From CAXPZW01 sp049594615 (GTDB taxonomy: Bacteria; Bacteroidota; Bacteroidia; Flavobacteriales_D; Sanyastnellaceae): a stretch of 64,000 nt of DNA. Position numbers and translations under genes: made by a program. Of this stretch, positions 52,073 through 60,245 are shown piece after piece. Numbering within the stretch: position 1 is the first letter of the stretch; each line of letters opens with the position of its first letter. The notes under the pieces were generated by a model. That model was not told where the DNA came from. It made no database searches and saw nothing but the letters and a program-made list of their open reading frames with translations. The stretch spans positions 22,764 to 86,763 of the forward strand of contig JBMYJR010000007.1 of NCBI GenBank assembly GCA_049594615.1, in the 5' to 3' direction.

Positions 52073-53152
52073 ATGCACATTGCTATGCTGGAGTCGTTCT
52101 ACGGCGGGTCTCACCAGGCTTTTGCCGATGGACTTATAGCCCACAGTCGTCATGACTGGGGGCTTTTTACCTTGCCAGACCGGCATTGGAAATGGCGCAT
52201 GCACGACGGGGCAGCGGCATTGGCTCAACAACTGTTGGCCAGTGGAATCATCCCAGACCTGGTCATGTGCACTTCACTCATGGATGTGGCAGCCCTACGT
52301 GGATACCTGCATCAAGCGGGACTTCATGTTCCGGTGTTGGTGTATTTCCACGAAAATCAACTGGTCTACCCCAGCAGCCCAAAAGACCAGGATCAACAAG
52401 CCGGATACGACAACCACTACGCGTACCTCAACTACTCCTCCGCGTTGGTCGCGAACGGCGTCGCTTTCAACAGTGCGTACAACCGGGATAGTTTTCTGCA
52501 AGCACTCCCGAAGTTTCTTCAACAGTTCCCAGACAGCTACAGGTCTCGGGACATCGAAGCAATACAAGCAAAGTCTGGTGTGCTGCCAGTAGGCCTCACG
52601 CTCACGCCCGAAATTCCAAAGCCTCTGCGAACGCGACCCCTGGTTTTGTGGAACCACCGTTGGGCACACGACAAAGGCCCCGATCTGTTTTTCGAAAGTC
52701 TGATGGCCTTATCTCAGGAAGGTGCCGCGTTTGATTTGGCTGTGGCCGGCCCCTCTTCGGGACGTGCACCTGAGGTATTCGCACGTGCAAAAACACGTTT
52801 GAGGCAACATCTGATACACTGGGGGCCTGCCTCGCACACGGAATATTTACAACTGTTGCGAGACGCTACGCTGCTGCCCGTCACAGCACAACACGAGTTC
52901 TTTGGCATTGCGGTGTTAGAGGCCGTGCACCACGGCGTTCGTCCTTTATTGCCCAAGCGACTGGTTTACCCGGAGCACTTTTCAGATGCGAGCCTGTTCT
53001 ACACCTCAGACGCAGACTTCCTTCACCAACTTCAAAAGCATCTCTTGGCGCCGAGCCCTTGTCCAGAGGCGGTCCAAGCCGTACCCGCGCGCTTTGGATG
53101 GGCCCAGGTTGCTCCGCAGTTTGACCGCTACTTTGATTCCTTTGCACCATGA
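52073..53152 (+). CDS. GTDC1/QTMAN-type (DUF3524) glycosyltransferase
   Basis: This 359-aa GT-B-fold protein matches GTDC1, the family of the animal tRNA-queuosine mannosyltransferase (QTMAN). Signatures are ESFYGGSHQAFADGL, PDRHWKWRMH, FHENQLVYP, HRWAHDKGPDLFFESL and EFFGIAVLEAVHHGVRPLLPKRLVYPE. Its bacterial substrate is not established, and queuosine genes are not in this window. The start ATG 52073 follows a TACATTCG element by 4 nt. Its stop overlaps the cupin gene (ATGA). Confidence 0.85.
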   Translation: MHIAMLESFYGGSHQAFADGLIAHSRHDWGLFTLPDRHWKWRMHDGAAALAQQLLASGIIPDLVMCTSLMDVAALRGYLHQAGLHVPVLVYFHENQLVYPSSPKDQDQQAGYDNHYAYLNYSSALVANGVAFNSAYNRDSFLQALPKFLQQFPDSYRSRDIEAIQAKSGVLPVGLTLTPEIPKPLRTRPLVLWNHRWAHDKGPDLFFESLMALSQEGAAFDLAVAGPSSGRAPEVFARAKTRLRQHLIHWGPASHTEYLQLLRDATLLPVTAQHEFFGIAVLEAVHHGVRPLLPKRLVYPEHFSDASLFYTSDADFLHQLQKHLLAPSPCPEAVQAVPARFGWAQVAPQFDRYFDSFAP

Positions 53153-53574
53153 AACGCTTCTACCTATTGCTTGCCTGTATGACGATCGCGGCTGTGGTCA
53201 AGGCCCAGACACCACTGAATTTGTTGGAACTCCAACCGGACACGGCTTTTGACAACATTCATGTGCAGCCCTTGGCCAGCGATTCATTGGTGAGCTCATT
53301 TTTGGTGTGGGTCAAAAAAGAAGTGCGGTTGCACCACCACGCGTTTCACACCGAGAGCTTGCTGATTCTCGAAGGCACGGGCTCCATGGTCGTGGGCGAT
53401 CAATCCGTTGAAGTAGGGCCAGGCGACTTTCTAGCCATTCCCAAATCCACTCCACACGACCTGACAGTGAACTCAGACACACCGCTTAAGGCGCTGAGTA
53501 TTCAAGCGCCCAAGTTTCAAGGGAAAGACCGTGTGTTTGCGGGACAAGTCCACAAACCGCCGGGTCAAAAGTAA
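53149..53574 (+). CDS. Secreted cupin-domain protein
   Basis: This 141-aa protein has a signal peptide (LLLACMTIAAVVKAQ) and one cupin barrel. Motif 1 is visible as HHHAFHTESLLILEG and motif 2 as VGPGDFLAIPKSTPHDL, giving metal-ligand histidines and a glutamate. Function is unknown; secreted cupins may bind sugars or small metabolites. It is coupled to the GTDC1-like gene by ATGA and overlaps the convergent thioesterase by 10 nt. Confidence 0.85.
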   Translation: MKRFYLLLACMTIAAVVKAQTPLNLLELQPDTAFDNIHVQPLASDSLVSSFLVWVKKEVRLHHHAFHTESLLILEGTGSMVVGDQSVEVGPGDFLAIPKSTPHDLTVNSDTPLKALSIQAPKFQGKDRVFAGQVHKPPGQK

Positions 53575-53972
53575 GGTTGCAGCGCCTCAAGCACGTTGGA
53601 CGGTGGCCGCATGGGGCGGCGTGAAGCATCGTCCACAAACACCAGTTGGGTGTACCCGGAGGCTAACAAAGTGCCGTCTTTCAAGGTCAAGGTGTAGTCA
53701 AAATCAATGCGCGCACTGGGCAGTGACGTGATGGTGGTTTGGATGTGAACCTGATCGTCGTATTTGGCCGGTCGCTTGTAGTCAAGGTGCAAGGTGCCTA
53801 CAGGCAACATGATGCCCTCGTCTTCCAAAGCTTTGTAGCTCACCCCCAAGGCACGTAAAGTTTCTACGCGGCCCACTTCAAGGTAGGCGGCATAGGCCCC
53901 ATAATAAACGTAACCCATGCGGTCGGTTTCGCTGTAGCGAACGCGGACAATGGTAGTGTGAGAGAAGGCCAT
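53565..53972 (-). CDS. YbgC-type acyl-CoA thioesterase
   Basis: This 135-aa hot-dog protein has the YbgC/4HBT catalytic segment RVRYSETDRMGYVYYGAYAAYLEVGRVETLRALG with its conserved Asp-Met-Gly-Tyr-Val, plus LHLDYKRPAKYDD. It probably hydrolyses acyl-CoA or acyl-ACP in the cytoplasm. ATG 53972 fits the family start; the longer frame to 54023 adds a non-conserved extension. It faces dnaA's upstream region. Confidence 0.88.
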   Translation of the reverse strand: MAFSHTTIVRVRYSETDRMGYVYYGAYAAYLEVGRVETLRALGVSYKALEDEGIMLPVGTLHLDYKRPAKYDDQVHIQTTITSLPSARIDFDYTLTLKDGTLLASGYTQLVFVDDASRRPMRPPSNVLEALQPYF

Positions 53973-54052
53973 ATTCAGAATATCGAGTGTGAGTGCAATT
54001 TGGTCGAAAATCTGCTTGGACACTAGGTGTGCCGTGTCGTATTTTTAACCAC

Positions 54053-54242
54053 CTGTGTTGTTGGCGCAGAGCCTTAATTGAAACGGTCGGAAAGGTGCAG
54101 AGAATGGGGCCATTCTCACTTCACCCTTACTGCTGCACACCCCTATTCTACAGGGTAGACAGCATTACGCACCCGGATTTTATGTGTGTTGGCAGATACC
54201 CGAAAAAAACAGAAAAGTCAAGACGTCATCGTCTTTTTTTTT
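54053..54242 (+). ncRNA. Candidate structured transcript ending at a terminator upstream of dnaA
   Basis: This region before dnaA holds no coding frame but shows several hairpins (AGAATG/CATTCT near 54108, CTAC/GTAG near 54149) and a TATTTTTA -7-like site at 54040-54047. It ends in a strong terminator on the plus strand (stem AAGACG/CGTCTT, nine T, 54220-54242). No plus-strand gene precedes it, so the terminator must serve a short transcript. No known RNA family is recognised; the boundaries are estimates. Confidence 0.4.
54220..54242 (+). terminator. Rho-independent terminator upstream of dnaA
   Basis: A 6-bp stem AAGACG/CGTCTT with a TCAT loop runs into nine T. It lies 120 nt before dnaA with no plus-strand gene upstream. 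Confidence 0.75.
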
Positions 54243-54256
54243 CAGCTTTTTCTCCA

Positions 54257-54264
54257 AATATTTG
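54257..54264 (+). promoter_or_regulatory. -7-like promoter element for dnaA (AATATTTG)
   Basis: The octamer differs from TAnnTTTG only at the first base. It lies after the terminator and about 98 nt before ATG 54362, leaving a long dnaA leader. Confidence 0.45.
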
Positions 54265-54361
54265 CCCCGCTCTGAACGCCTTGGAATGCACCCTTCACCT
54301 CGACGAAGGTTTCTTCTGCAACTCAGAACTATTTTGTTAACCCGTTTACCGACAAATTCAC

Positions 54362-55792
54362 ATGCAACACGACGAAAATCAGGTATGGAACAATTGTCTG
54401 GAGATCATCCGTGACAATGTCAGCAGACAAGCTTTCAAGACCTGGTTTGAGCCCATCAAGCCCGTGAAACTCGAGGACGAGGTGTTGACCATTCAAGTGC
54501 CCTCCCAATTCTTCTACGAGTGGTTGGAAGAGCACTACGTGACGCTTCTTCGCAAGATCATTAAGAAAGAACTTGGAACTTCTGGCCGTTTGGAATACAG
54601 CATTGTGATGGAAAACTCCGTCAGCGATGCCACTCCTTACACTGTGAAGGTCCCGACATCCAACAAAAAGGCCATCAAGAACAAAGCGGTGGCCGTGCCG
54701 TTGGACGTCACCGAGACGCCGATCAAGAACCCGTTCGTGATCCCTGGTCTCAAGAAGCTGAACATTGACAGCAACCTCAACCCGAGTTACTCCTTCGAGC
54801 ACTTTATCGAAGGCGACTGCAACCGGCTCGCCCGGAGTGCAGGCTTTGCTGTGGCAAACAAGCCAGGTGGTACTGCGTTTAACCCTTTGCTCATTTACGG
54901 TGGCGTAGGCCTGGGGAAAACCCACCTCGCCCACGCGATCGGGATTGAGATCAAGAACCAATACCCAGAAAAAACCGTTCTGTACGTCAGCGCGGAAAAG
55001 TTCACCCATCAGTTTATCGATGCGGTGAAGAACAACGACGTGAACGACTTTTCGCACTTCTACCAAATGATCGATGTTCTGATCATTGACGACGTGCAAT
55101 TCTTCGCTGGGAAAGAGAAAACCCAGGATGTATTCTTCCACATCTTCAACCACTTGCACCAGACTGGCAAGCAAATTGTCCTTACCTCGGACAAACCGCC
55201 AGTGGAAATGCAGGGCATGGAGCAACGCCTGCTGTCCCGCTTCAAGTGGGGCCTCAGCGCCGACCTGCAGGTGCCTTCACTGGAAACCCGCATGGCCATC
55301 TTGGAAAAGAAGATGTACGCGGACGGCATCGAACTGCCCGGGGAAGTGGTGGAATACTTGGCCTACAGCATCACTACCAACGTGCGTGAGTTGGAAGGCG
55401 CGTTGATCTCGCTCATTGCGCAGTCCTCGCTCAACAAGAAGTCCATCACCCTGGATTTGGCCAAACAGATGATAGACAAGTTCGTGCGTAACACCGCGCG
55501 CGAAGTCTCAATCGACTACATCCAGAAAGTGGTGTGTGATTACTTCGATTTACCAATCGAACTGCTCAAGAGCAAGACCCGCAAACGCGAAATCGTCCAG
55601 GCTCGTCAGATTGCGATGTACTTCGCCAAGAAGATGACCAAGAGTTCGCTGGCCAACATTGGTCTGCACTGCGGTGGAAAAGATCACGCTACGGTACTGC
55701 ACGCGTGTCGTACAGTCAACAATCTGGCTGAGACCGACAAGCACTTCCGCAAGTACTTAGAAGACCTCGAAAAGAAACTCAACATTCAGTGA
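54362..55792 (+). CDS. dnaA: Chromosomal replication initiator DnaA
   Basis: This 476-aa initiator protein has domain I (QVWNNCLEIIRDNVSRQAFKTWFEPI), an AAA+ domain with Walker A GGVGLGKTHLAHAIG and Walker B LIIDDVQFFAGKEK, and the C-terminal DNA-binding helix with CGGKDHATVLHAC. It binds DnaA boxes at the origin and opens the duplex. I did not find a convincing cluster of DnaA boxes in the 338 nt upstream (the closest is TTAACCACC near 54046). A terminator follows the stop. Confidence 0.97.
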   Translation: MQHDENQVWNNCLEIIRDNVSRQAFKTWFEPIKPVKLEDEVLTIQVPSQFFYEWLEEHYVTLLRKIIKKELGTSGRLEYSIVMENSVSDATPYTVKVPTSNKKAIKNKAVAVPLDVTETPIKNPFVIPGLKKLNIDSNLNPSYSFEHFIEGDCNRLARSAGFAVANKPGGTAFNPLLIYGGVGLGKTHLAHAIGIEIKNQYPEKTVLYVSAEKFTHQFIDAVKNNDVNDFSHFYQMIDVLIIDDVQFFAGKEKTQDVFFHIFNHLHQTGKQIVLTSDKPPVEMQGMEQRLLSRFKWGLSADLQVPSLETRMAILEKKMYADGIELPGEVVEYLAYSITTNVRELEGALISLIAQSSLNKKSITLDLAKQMIDKFVRNTAREVSIDYIQKVVCDYFDLPIELLKSKTRKREIVQARQIAMYFAKKMTKSSLANIGLHCGGKDHATVLHACRTVNNLAETDKHFRKYLEDLEKKLNIQ

Positions 55793-55801
55793 GCCGCGCG
55801 C

Positions 55802-56092
55802 TTACCACTTTGGAAAAGGCTGCCCATGGGTGGCCTTTTTCTTTGGCGCGATGCGGCGTGAATCGAGTTGCTTGCGCTTGAGTCTCCGCGCTTTCTTGCG
55901 CTGCTGGTACTTGTACGGGTTGAAGATGTCGTGCTTGTCGTAATAGCGCTGCACCACGGGAGGTCCGTTCTCCTTGATCTTGTACTTCTTGCGAGGGAAA
56001 TCGTTCATGTAGACATTGCAGCTGGTGGCGGCAAGGACCAAACCAAGTATCAGCAGTCGCTGTTTGATTCGGATGTACTTTTGTGATGGCAT
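55802..56092 (-). CDS. Small basic lipoprotein
   Basis: This 96-aa protein starts at ATG 56092. The N-terminal hydrophobic segment ends in a lipobox (LAATSC). The mature part is very basic and tyrosine-rich (MNDFPRKKYKIKENG, YKYQQRKKARRLKRKQ). It is probably an envelope lipoprotein binding a polyanion such as LPS, DNA or RNA, but no function is known. Its 3' end overlaps the dnaA terminator. Confidence 0.65.
   Translation of the reverse strand: MPSQKYIRIKQRLLILGLVLAATSCNVYMNDFPRKKYKIKENGPPVVQRYYDKHDIFNPYKYQQRKKARRLKRKQLDSRRIAPKKKATHGQPFPKW
55814..55839 (+). terminator. Rho-independent terminator of dnaA
   Basis: A 12-bp stem (AAAAGGCTGCCC with GGGTGGCCTTTT, two G-U wobbles) and a T run follow the dnaA stop. 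It lies within the last codons of the convergent lipoprotein gene. Confidence 0.7.
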
Positions 56093-56166
56093 AACAGCAC
56101 GGTATTCGTTCTCCACACCTGTATGAACGTATGATTCGCGCGTGAAAACTTCAGATTATATCGGAT

Positions 56167-56646
56167 ATGGCTGTAGGAAATTCCTCTTCAATCCCTCGGA
56201 TTTTGACCGTATGCTTAGGCAACATTTGCCGCTCCCCCATGGCGGAAGGCGTCCTGGCCCACGTGGCCGAATTACGGGGCGTCGCACTCGACATTGACAG
56301 TGCAGGCACCAGCGGTTACCACATTGGTGAAGCTCCCGACCGCCGTGGACAAGCCACCTTGCGTCAATTTGGATTGGACATTTCAGGCCAACGCTCCCGC
56401 CAGTTTGTGACCGCTGACTTTGACCATTTCGACCACATTTTGGTGGCTGACCAAAGCAACAAACGCGACGTGTTGGCCCTAGCCAGAACCGAACAAGACG
56501 CCGCCAAAGTGCACCTGATGCTTCATTGGAGCACTCCCGGAGCAGAAGTTCCGGATCCTTACTACGGCGGTGACGACGGTTTTGACCACGTATACACCCT
56601 GCTCGTAGAAGGGTGCAATGCGTTCCTTGATACACTGCACGCATGA
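56167..56646 (+). CDS. Low-molecular-weight protein-tyrosine phosphatase
   Basis: This 159-aa enzyme has the CX5R active-site loop VCLGNICRSPMAEG near residue 16 and the catalytic Asp in DPYYGGDDGF. Such phosphatases dephosphorylate tyrosine kinases or glycan enzymes in the cytoplasm. ATG 56167 gives a normal family start. It overlaps the following methylase gene by 4 nt (ATGA). Confidence 0.93.
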   Translation: MAVGNSSSIPRILTVCLGNICRSPMAEGVLAHVAELRGVALDIDSAGTSGYHIGEAPDRRGQATLRQFGLDISGQRSRQFVTADFDHFDHILVADQSNKRDVLALARTEQDAAKVHLMLHWSTPGAEVPDPYYGGDDGFDHVYTLLVEGCNAFLDTLHA

Positions 56647-57371
56647 AGCCTGCGCTCTACTTGATCCCGGCGGACATCGGCACCGAATCCACTGAAACGA
56701 TCTTGCCTCCCGCCCACCGAGAGGTGATCAATGCTATCCATCATTTTGCGGTAGAAAACGTGCGCAGCGCTCGCCGCTTTCTCAAGCGCGCGGGACTGGA
56801 AACTGCGATCGACGACCTCACCTTTTTTGACCTGGACAAACGCACTCCACCTGAAGATCTGCCCGCCATGCTCGCACCGCTAAAGGCCGGCAAACCTGTG
56901 GGATTACTCTCAGAGGCAGGCGTACCCTGCGTGGCCGATCCAGGAGCACTGTTGGTGGAAGCTGCACACAAAGCGGGGGTAAAAGTAGTGCCCATGGTGG
57001 GGCCTTCTTCCCTCCTGTTGGCGTTGATGGGCAGCGGGATGAACGGGCAGCAATTTGCCTTTCGAGGTTACGTACCGCGTGAACCTGGAGATCGTGTGAG
57101 GTGGATCAAAGACGCGGTGCAGCGCGTGCGCAAAACCGGCGAGACCCAACTCTTCATGGACACCCCATACCGCAACGATAAACTCATGGCCGATTTGGTC
57201 AAGCATGTCCCCGACCCCGTCAAGATTTGCGTAGCGGTGGATTTGACCTTGGAAAGTGAGATGATTCACAGCGCTCCAGCCCAGGTTTGGAAGAAGCGCA
57301 AGCCTCAGCTCCACAAACGCCCAGCGCTGTTCTTAATTGGTACAGGTTACCAGTCTGGGCAGGCCACATGA
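56643..57371 (+). CDS. RsmI-like SAM-dependent methyltransferase (tetrapyrrole methylase family)
   Basis: This 242-aa protein belongs to the tetrapyrrole methylase fold, close to RsmI. It begins ALYLIPADIGTES and shows LLSEAGVPCVADPGALLVEAAHKAG, matching the RsmI SAM-binding 'SDAGTPLISDPG' region, and VVPMVGPSSLLLALMGSG. Bacteroidota commonly have this RsmI paralogue next to LMW-PTP; the exact target is uncertain. The 3' end overlaps the convergent DUF5723-like gene by 25 nt. Confidence 0.85.
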   Translation: MKPALYLIPADIGTESTETILPPAHREVINAIHHFAVENVRSARRFLKRAGLETAIDDLTFFDLDKRTPPEDLPAMLAPLKAGKPVGLLSEAGVPCVADPGALLVEAAHKAGVKVVPMVGPSSLLLALMGSGMNGQQFAFRGYVPREPGDRVRWIKDAVQRVRKTGETQLFMDTPYRNDKLMADLVKHVPDPVKICVAVDLTLESEMIHSAPAQVWKKRKPQLHKRPALFLIGTGYQSGQAT

Positions 57372-58807
57372 CCCTTGCGTCCTGAGCGCGGATGTCGTAC
57401 CCGCGACACACGGTTCTTGACCGACCGGCATTGCGGATTGCGGAACAAGCTGTACTTGATGTGCACGTACACGTCGCTGCCGTAAAGATCCCCGCGGAAC
57501 AACAACGGCCCCAGGTTGTCGGAACCAATGACGATGGAGTTCAAGCGCAGCATGAGTCCCCAGGTGGGGCGCTGCATGGCCGCCATGGATACAGGCATGG
57601 CCACTTCCAAACGTTTGATCTCCCAGCGGGGCACTATGGCCATGGAACTCGGACGTTGGATGCCTTTTGTGCGCATCCAGGGCACGCCCAACACTGCATT
57701 GGCCGAGACGTAAAACCCGTTGTAAAAGTGACGGTCGTATTGAATGCTGGCCGCGGTGGGCAGCATCATGCGGTATTTGCGATCGCCGCGTTCAGTGACA
57801 CCAAAGACGTCTTCAAAAGTGGCTTCTACTTCGTCGACAGATTCAGGATTCCAGCTGTCGTAATCTTCCCAACTCGATTCATCGGTAGAGGATACCTCAC
57901 CCACGTAGTATGGCGGGTCAAAACTGACCCACCCCAAATCTAAGACGGCCACCGAAAGCTTCCATTGGTAATCGCACCACGCACAATTGTCCGAAGGGTT
58001 GTGCGGGCGGTAATCCCCGGGTGCGCGGGAGGCACGCTTCCAGCTCCACCCCAAATCGATGCCCCAACCGCCACCGACAAAACGCAGACCTGGATTGTCG
58101 CTGAGGGCTTCAACGTCTGAAAAAGCGAACTCGCCTTGGAGGTTTTCAAGCAGAAAATCGGTGCTGTCCACCAGGGCAAAGCGTGCGTCGTGCAACAACA
58201 GGCTTGCCCCGGCCAATGGGAATACTCGACGCAGGTGGACCCCGCCACTGTGCAAGTCGCGCCCGGATTGCTTCAAAATGCCCGAGGCCACCGCTCCGAT
58301 GTCAATGGTGCTTAGGGCATTCACGCGCATGCGTTCCAGTGTAAATGTGCGATCGAACACGTCTGGACGTTGCAAACCATCCACGGCCATGTTGACCAAC
58401 TCAGCGTCTACCCCGCGAATGCTGGCCATGGTGCGCATCCTGCTGGTGAGGCCCACAACTACTTTTCGAATTGGGAACGTGAAAGCCGGACCATAAACCC
58501 GGGAATCTGCATACGCGTTGATGCGGTTGTAGCGGGTGTTGAATCGGGGCTCTACCGAGCCTGATTGCAGGTTCTCTCGGGTCAAGGATCCACCCGGCAA
58601 GTACACGTAGTTGTTGTGAAAAAAGGCATCCGCCCCGGTAAAATGCACATCCACAAACACGCGCGAATCGCTGACCAACGCCGGGTTGAACCACAACGAT
58701 GTGGTGGGGCTGTAGTTGCTACCCACCCGGCCGTAATGCTCTTGGGCTGATGAAATTACCGTCAAGCAAACGGCAAGTAAACAAAGGTATTTACGAAGTC
58801 GGTTCAA
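57347..58807 (-). CDS. DUF5723-like outer membrane protein
   Basis: This 486-aa protein starts at TTG 58807, which overlaps the upstream FKBP stop (TTGA). It has a signal peptide (LCLLAVCLTVISSAQ) and then NPALVSDSRVFVDVHFTGADAFFHNNYVYLPG, the DUF5723 pattern found in Bacteroidota outer-membrane proteins that resemble the PorP/FadL type barrel. Repeated amphipathic strands continue to the end. It is the last gene of a leftward operon with two FKBP lipoproteins. Confidence 0.7.
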   Translation of the reverse strand: MNRLRKYLCLLAVCLTVISSAQEHYGRVGSNYSPTTSLWFNPALVSDSRVFVDVHFTGADAFFHNNYVYLPGGSLTRENLQSGSVEPRFNTRYNRINAYADSRVYGPAFTFPIRKVVVGLTSRMRTMASIRGVDAELVNMAVDGLQRPDVFDRTFTLERMRVNALSTIDIGAVASGILKQSGRDLHSGGVHLRRVFPLAGASLLLHDARFALVDSTDFLLENLQGEFAFSDVEALSDNPGLRFVGGGWGIDLGWSWKRASRAPGDYRPHNPSDNCAWCDYQWKLSVAVLDLGWVSFDPPYYVGEVSSTDESSWEDYDSWNPESVDEVEATFEDVFGVTERGDRKYRMMLPTAASIQYDRHFYNGFYVSANAVLGVPWMRTKGIQRPSSMAIVPRWEIKRLEVAMPVSMAAMQRPTWGLMLRLNSIVIGSDNLGPLLFRGDLYGSDVYVHIKYSLFRNPQCRSVKNRVSRVRHPRSGRKGHVACPDW

Positions 58808-59721
58808 CGTGTAGGGTGAACGTCTGATACGACTGATAACGTATTCAGGTTCGCCTCTCGGGGAAATTTCACTTCCAAGAAAAAGCACACCGGAGTGTAT
58901 CCTGGAACCGTTCCGTCGGTAGAGCCTTGGTGACCAAATGCCAAGTAAGAAGGCATGACGCACCACGCCCTGTCGTCGTAGTGCAGTCGTTCCAACACGC
59001 GCTCTACACCAGGTAACACCTGGTCTGAATCGCCCAGTTTGAAGAACATGGTGGACTGGCTGGTGTAGGAGTTCTCAAATTCGGTGCTGTCCAGCAACGT
59101 ACCGATGCGGTCAAGCTCCAATGGTGTGCCTTCTACCAAGGCAACCGATTCGGGCAAGCGCGACAATACACGGTAGTACACGCCGTCCGCAAATTCCAGG
59201 GTGTCCAGCATTCCGCGCTGACGCAGCACCTCGCGCAAGAAGGTGTCTTCCTCTTCTCTGCCGGCTTGGACTTCGGCTTGCATGAGGGCCTCATACTCCT
59301 GCCTGCTCCAAGCGTGCACCATGCTCACGTGCAATTCCATCCATGTGGTGTCCGGTATGGGCAGACTGTCCACGCTGTACTCGTCCAAGAGCGAATCCTT
59401 GAAACGGTGGTACGGCAGCCGGATGGCCGCGCTGTCCCCGGGGTGTAAGGCCAGAATGCGCCCCCCCGTGATTGCGCCTGCAAGCGCTTCGGGCGCAACC
59501 TTCTGCAGGGTGAGTTGCACATCGTAATCAGGGACAGATTCTCGCAGGAGGCCGGATGTGCAGCGGAGTTCGATGAAATCGGCCTTGGCTGCCGAGCGCT
59601 GGCCCTCACCAAACTTAAGTAGCTTGAAGTGAACCTCCTGGTCAAGGGCTTCGAATCCCTGGTATTTCGGCTCACAAGCCCACAATAGTGGCAGGGCAAT
59701 CAAACACCACCGCGCTTTCAT
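58804..59721 (-). CDS. FKBP-like lipoprotein (two FKBP-type domains)
   Basis: This 305-aa lipoprotein has a signal with lipobox LLWAC. The first half looks like a degenerate FKBP domain (DVQLTLQKVAPEALAGAI, LHPGDSAAIRLPYH) and the second ends in FKBP-like FKLGDSDQVLPGVERVLERLHYDDRAWCVMPSYLAFGHQG. Key prolyl-isomerase residues are only partly conserved, so it may be a folding chaperone in the envelope. It overlaps both neighbours by 4 nt. Confidence 0.7.
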   Translation of the reverse strand: MKARWCLIALPLLWACEPKYQGFEALDQEVHFKLLKFGEGQRSAAKADFIELRCTSGLLRESVPDYDVQLTLQKVAPEALAGAITGGRILALHPGDSAAIRLPYHRFKDSLLDEYSVDSLPIPDTTWMELHVSMVHAWSRQEYEALMQAEVQAGREEEDTFLREVLRQRGMLDTLEFADGVYYRVLSRLPESVALVEGTPLELDRIGTLLDSTEFENSYTSQSTMFFKLGDSDQVLPGVERVLERLHYDDRAWCVMPSYLAFGHQGSTDGTVPGYTPVCFFLEVKFPREANLNTLSVVSDVHPTR

Positions 59722-60245
59722 CGCAGCGACTTGACAAAGAGTTCGTAGACCACTGGGGCATTTCCCGGAATGCGGCCAAAGTCGCCTGTGAGTCCGTGCG
59801 CCAGGTGGGATGGCAACACCACCTTAGCGCTGTCGCCCTCGTGCAGGTAGAGCATGGCTTCGTGCAGGCCGGTTTCGACAAAGTCTTGGCCAATGTTGAA
59901 GGTGAGCAGGCCGTTGGTCTCTGAGGCATACATCACCGAATCATTCAACAGGGAGATGGTATACTCCAGTTGAACGATCATCCCCGGGGCGGCAGCGACT
60001 CCACCGCCTTGGTGATTGACCCAATAGCGCAGACCAGTTCCAGTGGTGTCTACTGGCCATCCCCTTTGTTGGATGTAGGTGTCGATATCTGCGCGCTCTG
60101 AGCGGACACGGTTGCGGTTGGCTTCGATGAGACGCTCCTGGGCTTCGGCATAGTCCATCACCACCGGTTGATCCGGTTTGCGCTCGCACGAAGCCTGGAT
60201 GCCAACCAAGGTCAGCAACAGAAGCAAGGGGGTTAACCTGCGCAC
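59718..60245 (-). CDS. FKBP-type peptidyl-prolyl isomerase lipoprotein (GldI-like)
   Basis: This 175-aa lipoprotein has a signal with lipobox GIQASC, a helical region (AEAQERLIEANRNRVRSERADIDTYIQQ) and one FKBP domain ending LHEAMLYLHEGDSAKVVLPSHLAHGL, with PVVYELFVKSL as last strand. This layout is that of GldI, an FKBP lipoprotein required for gliding in Flavobacterium. Equivalence to gldI is likely but not proven. GTG 60245 overlaps the upstream DHH gene by 13 nt. Confidence 0.8.
   Translation of the reverse strand: MRRLTPLLLLLTLVGIQASCERKPDQPVVMDYAEAQERLIEANRNRVRSERADIDTYIQQRGWPVDTTGTGLRYWVNHQGGGVAAAPGMIVQLEYTISLLNDSVMYASETNGLLTFNIGQDFVETGLHEAMLYLHEGDSAKVVLPSHLAHGLTGDFGRIPGNAPVVYELFVKSLR

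Noticed and set aside
54053..54242. 6S RNA upstream of dnaA
   Set aside because: The size fits, but the two ends do not pair into the long closing helix of 6S RNA, so I leave it as an unclassified candidate.
58765..58805. TACCTTTG inside the DUF5723-like signal peptide as a promoter
   Set aside because: The octamer is exact, but it lies within the start of the coding frame and no sensible downstream start follows; the TTGA overlap explains translation better.
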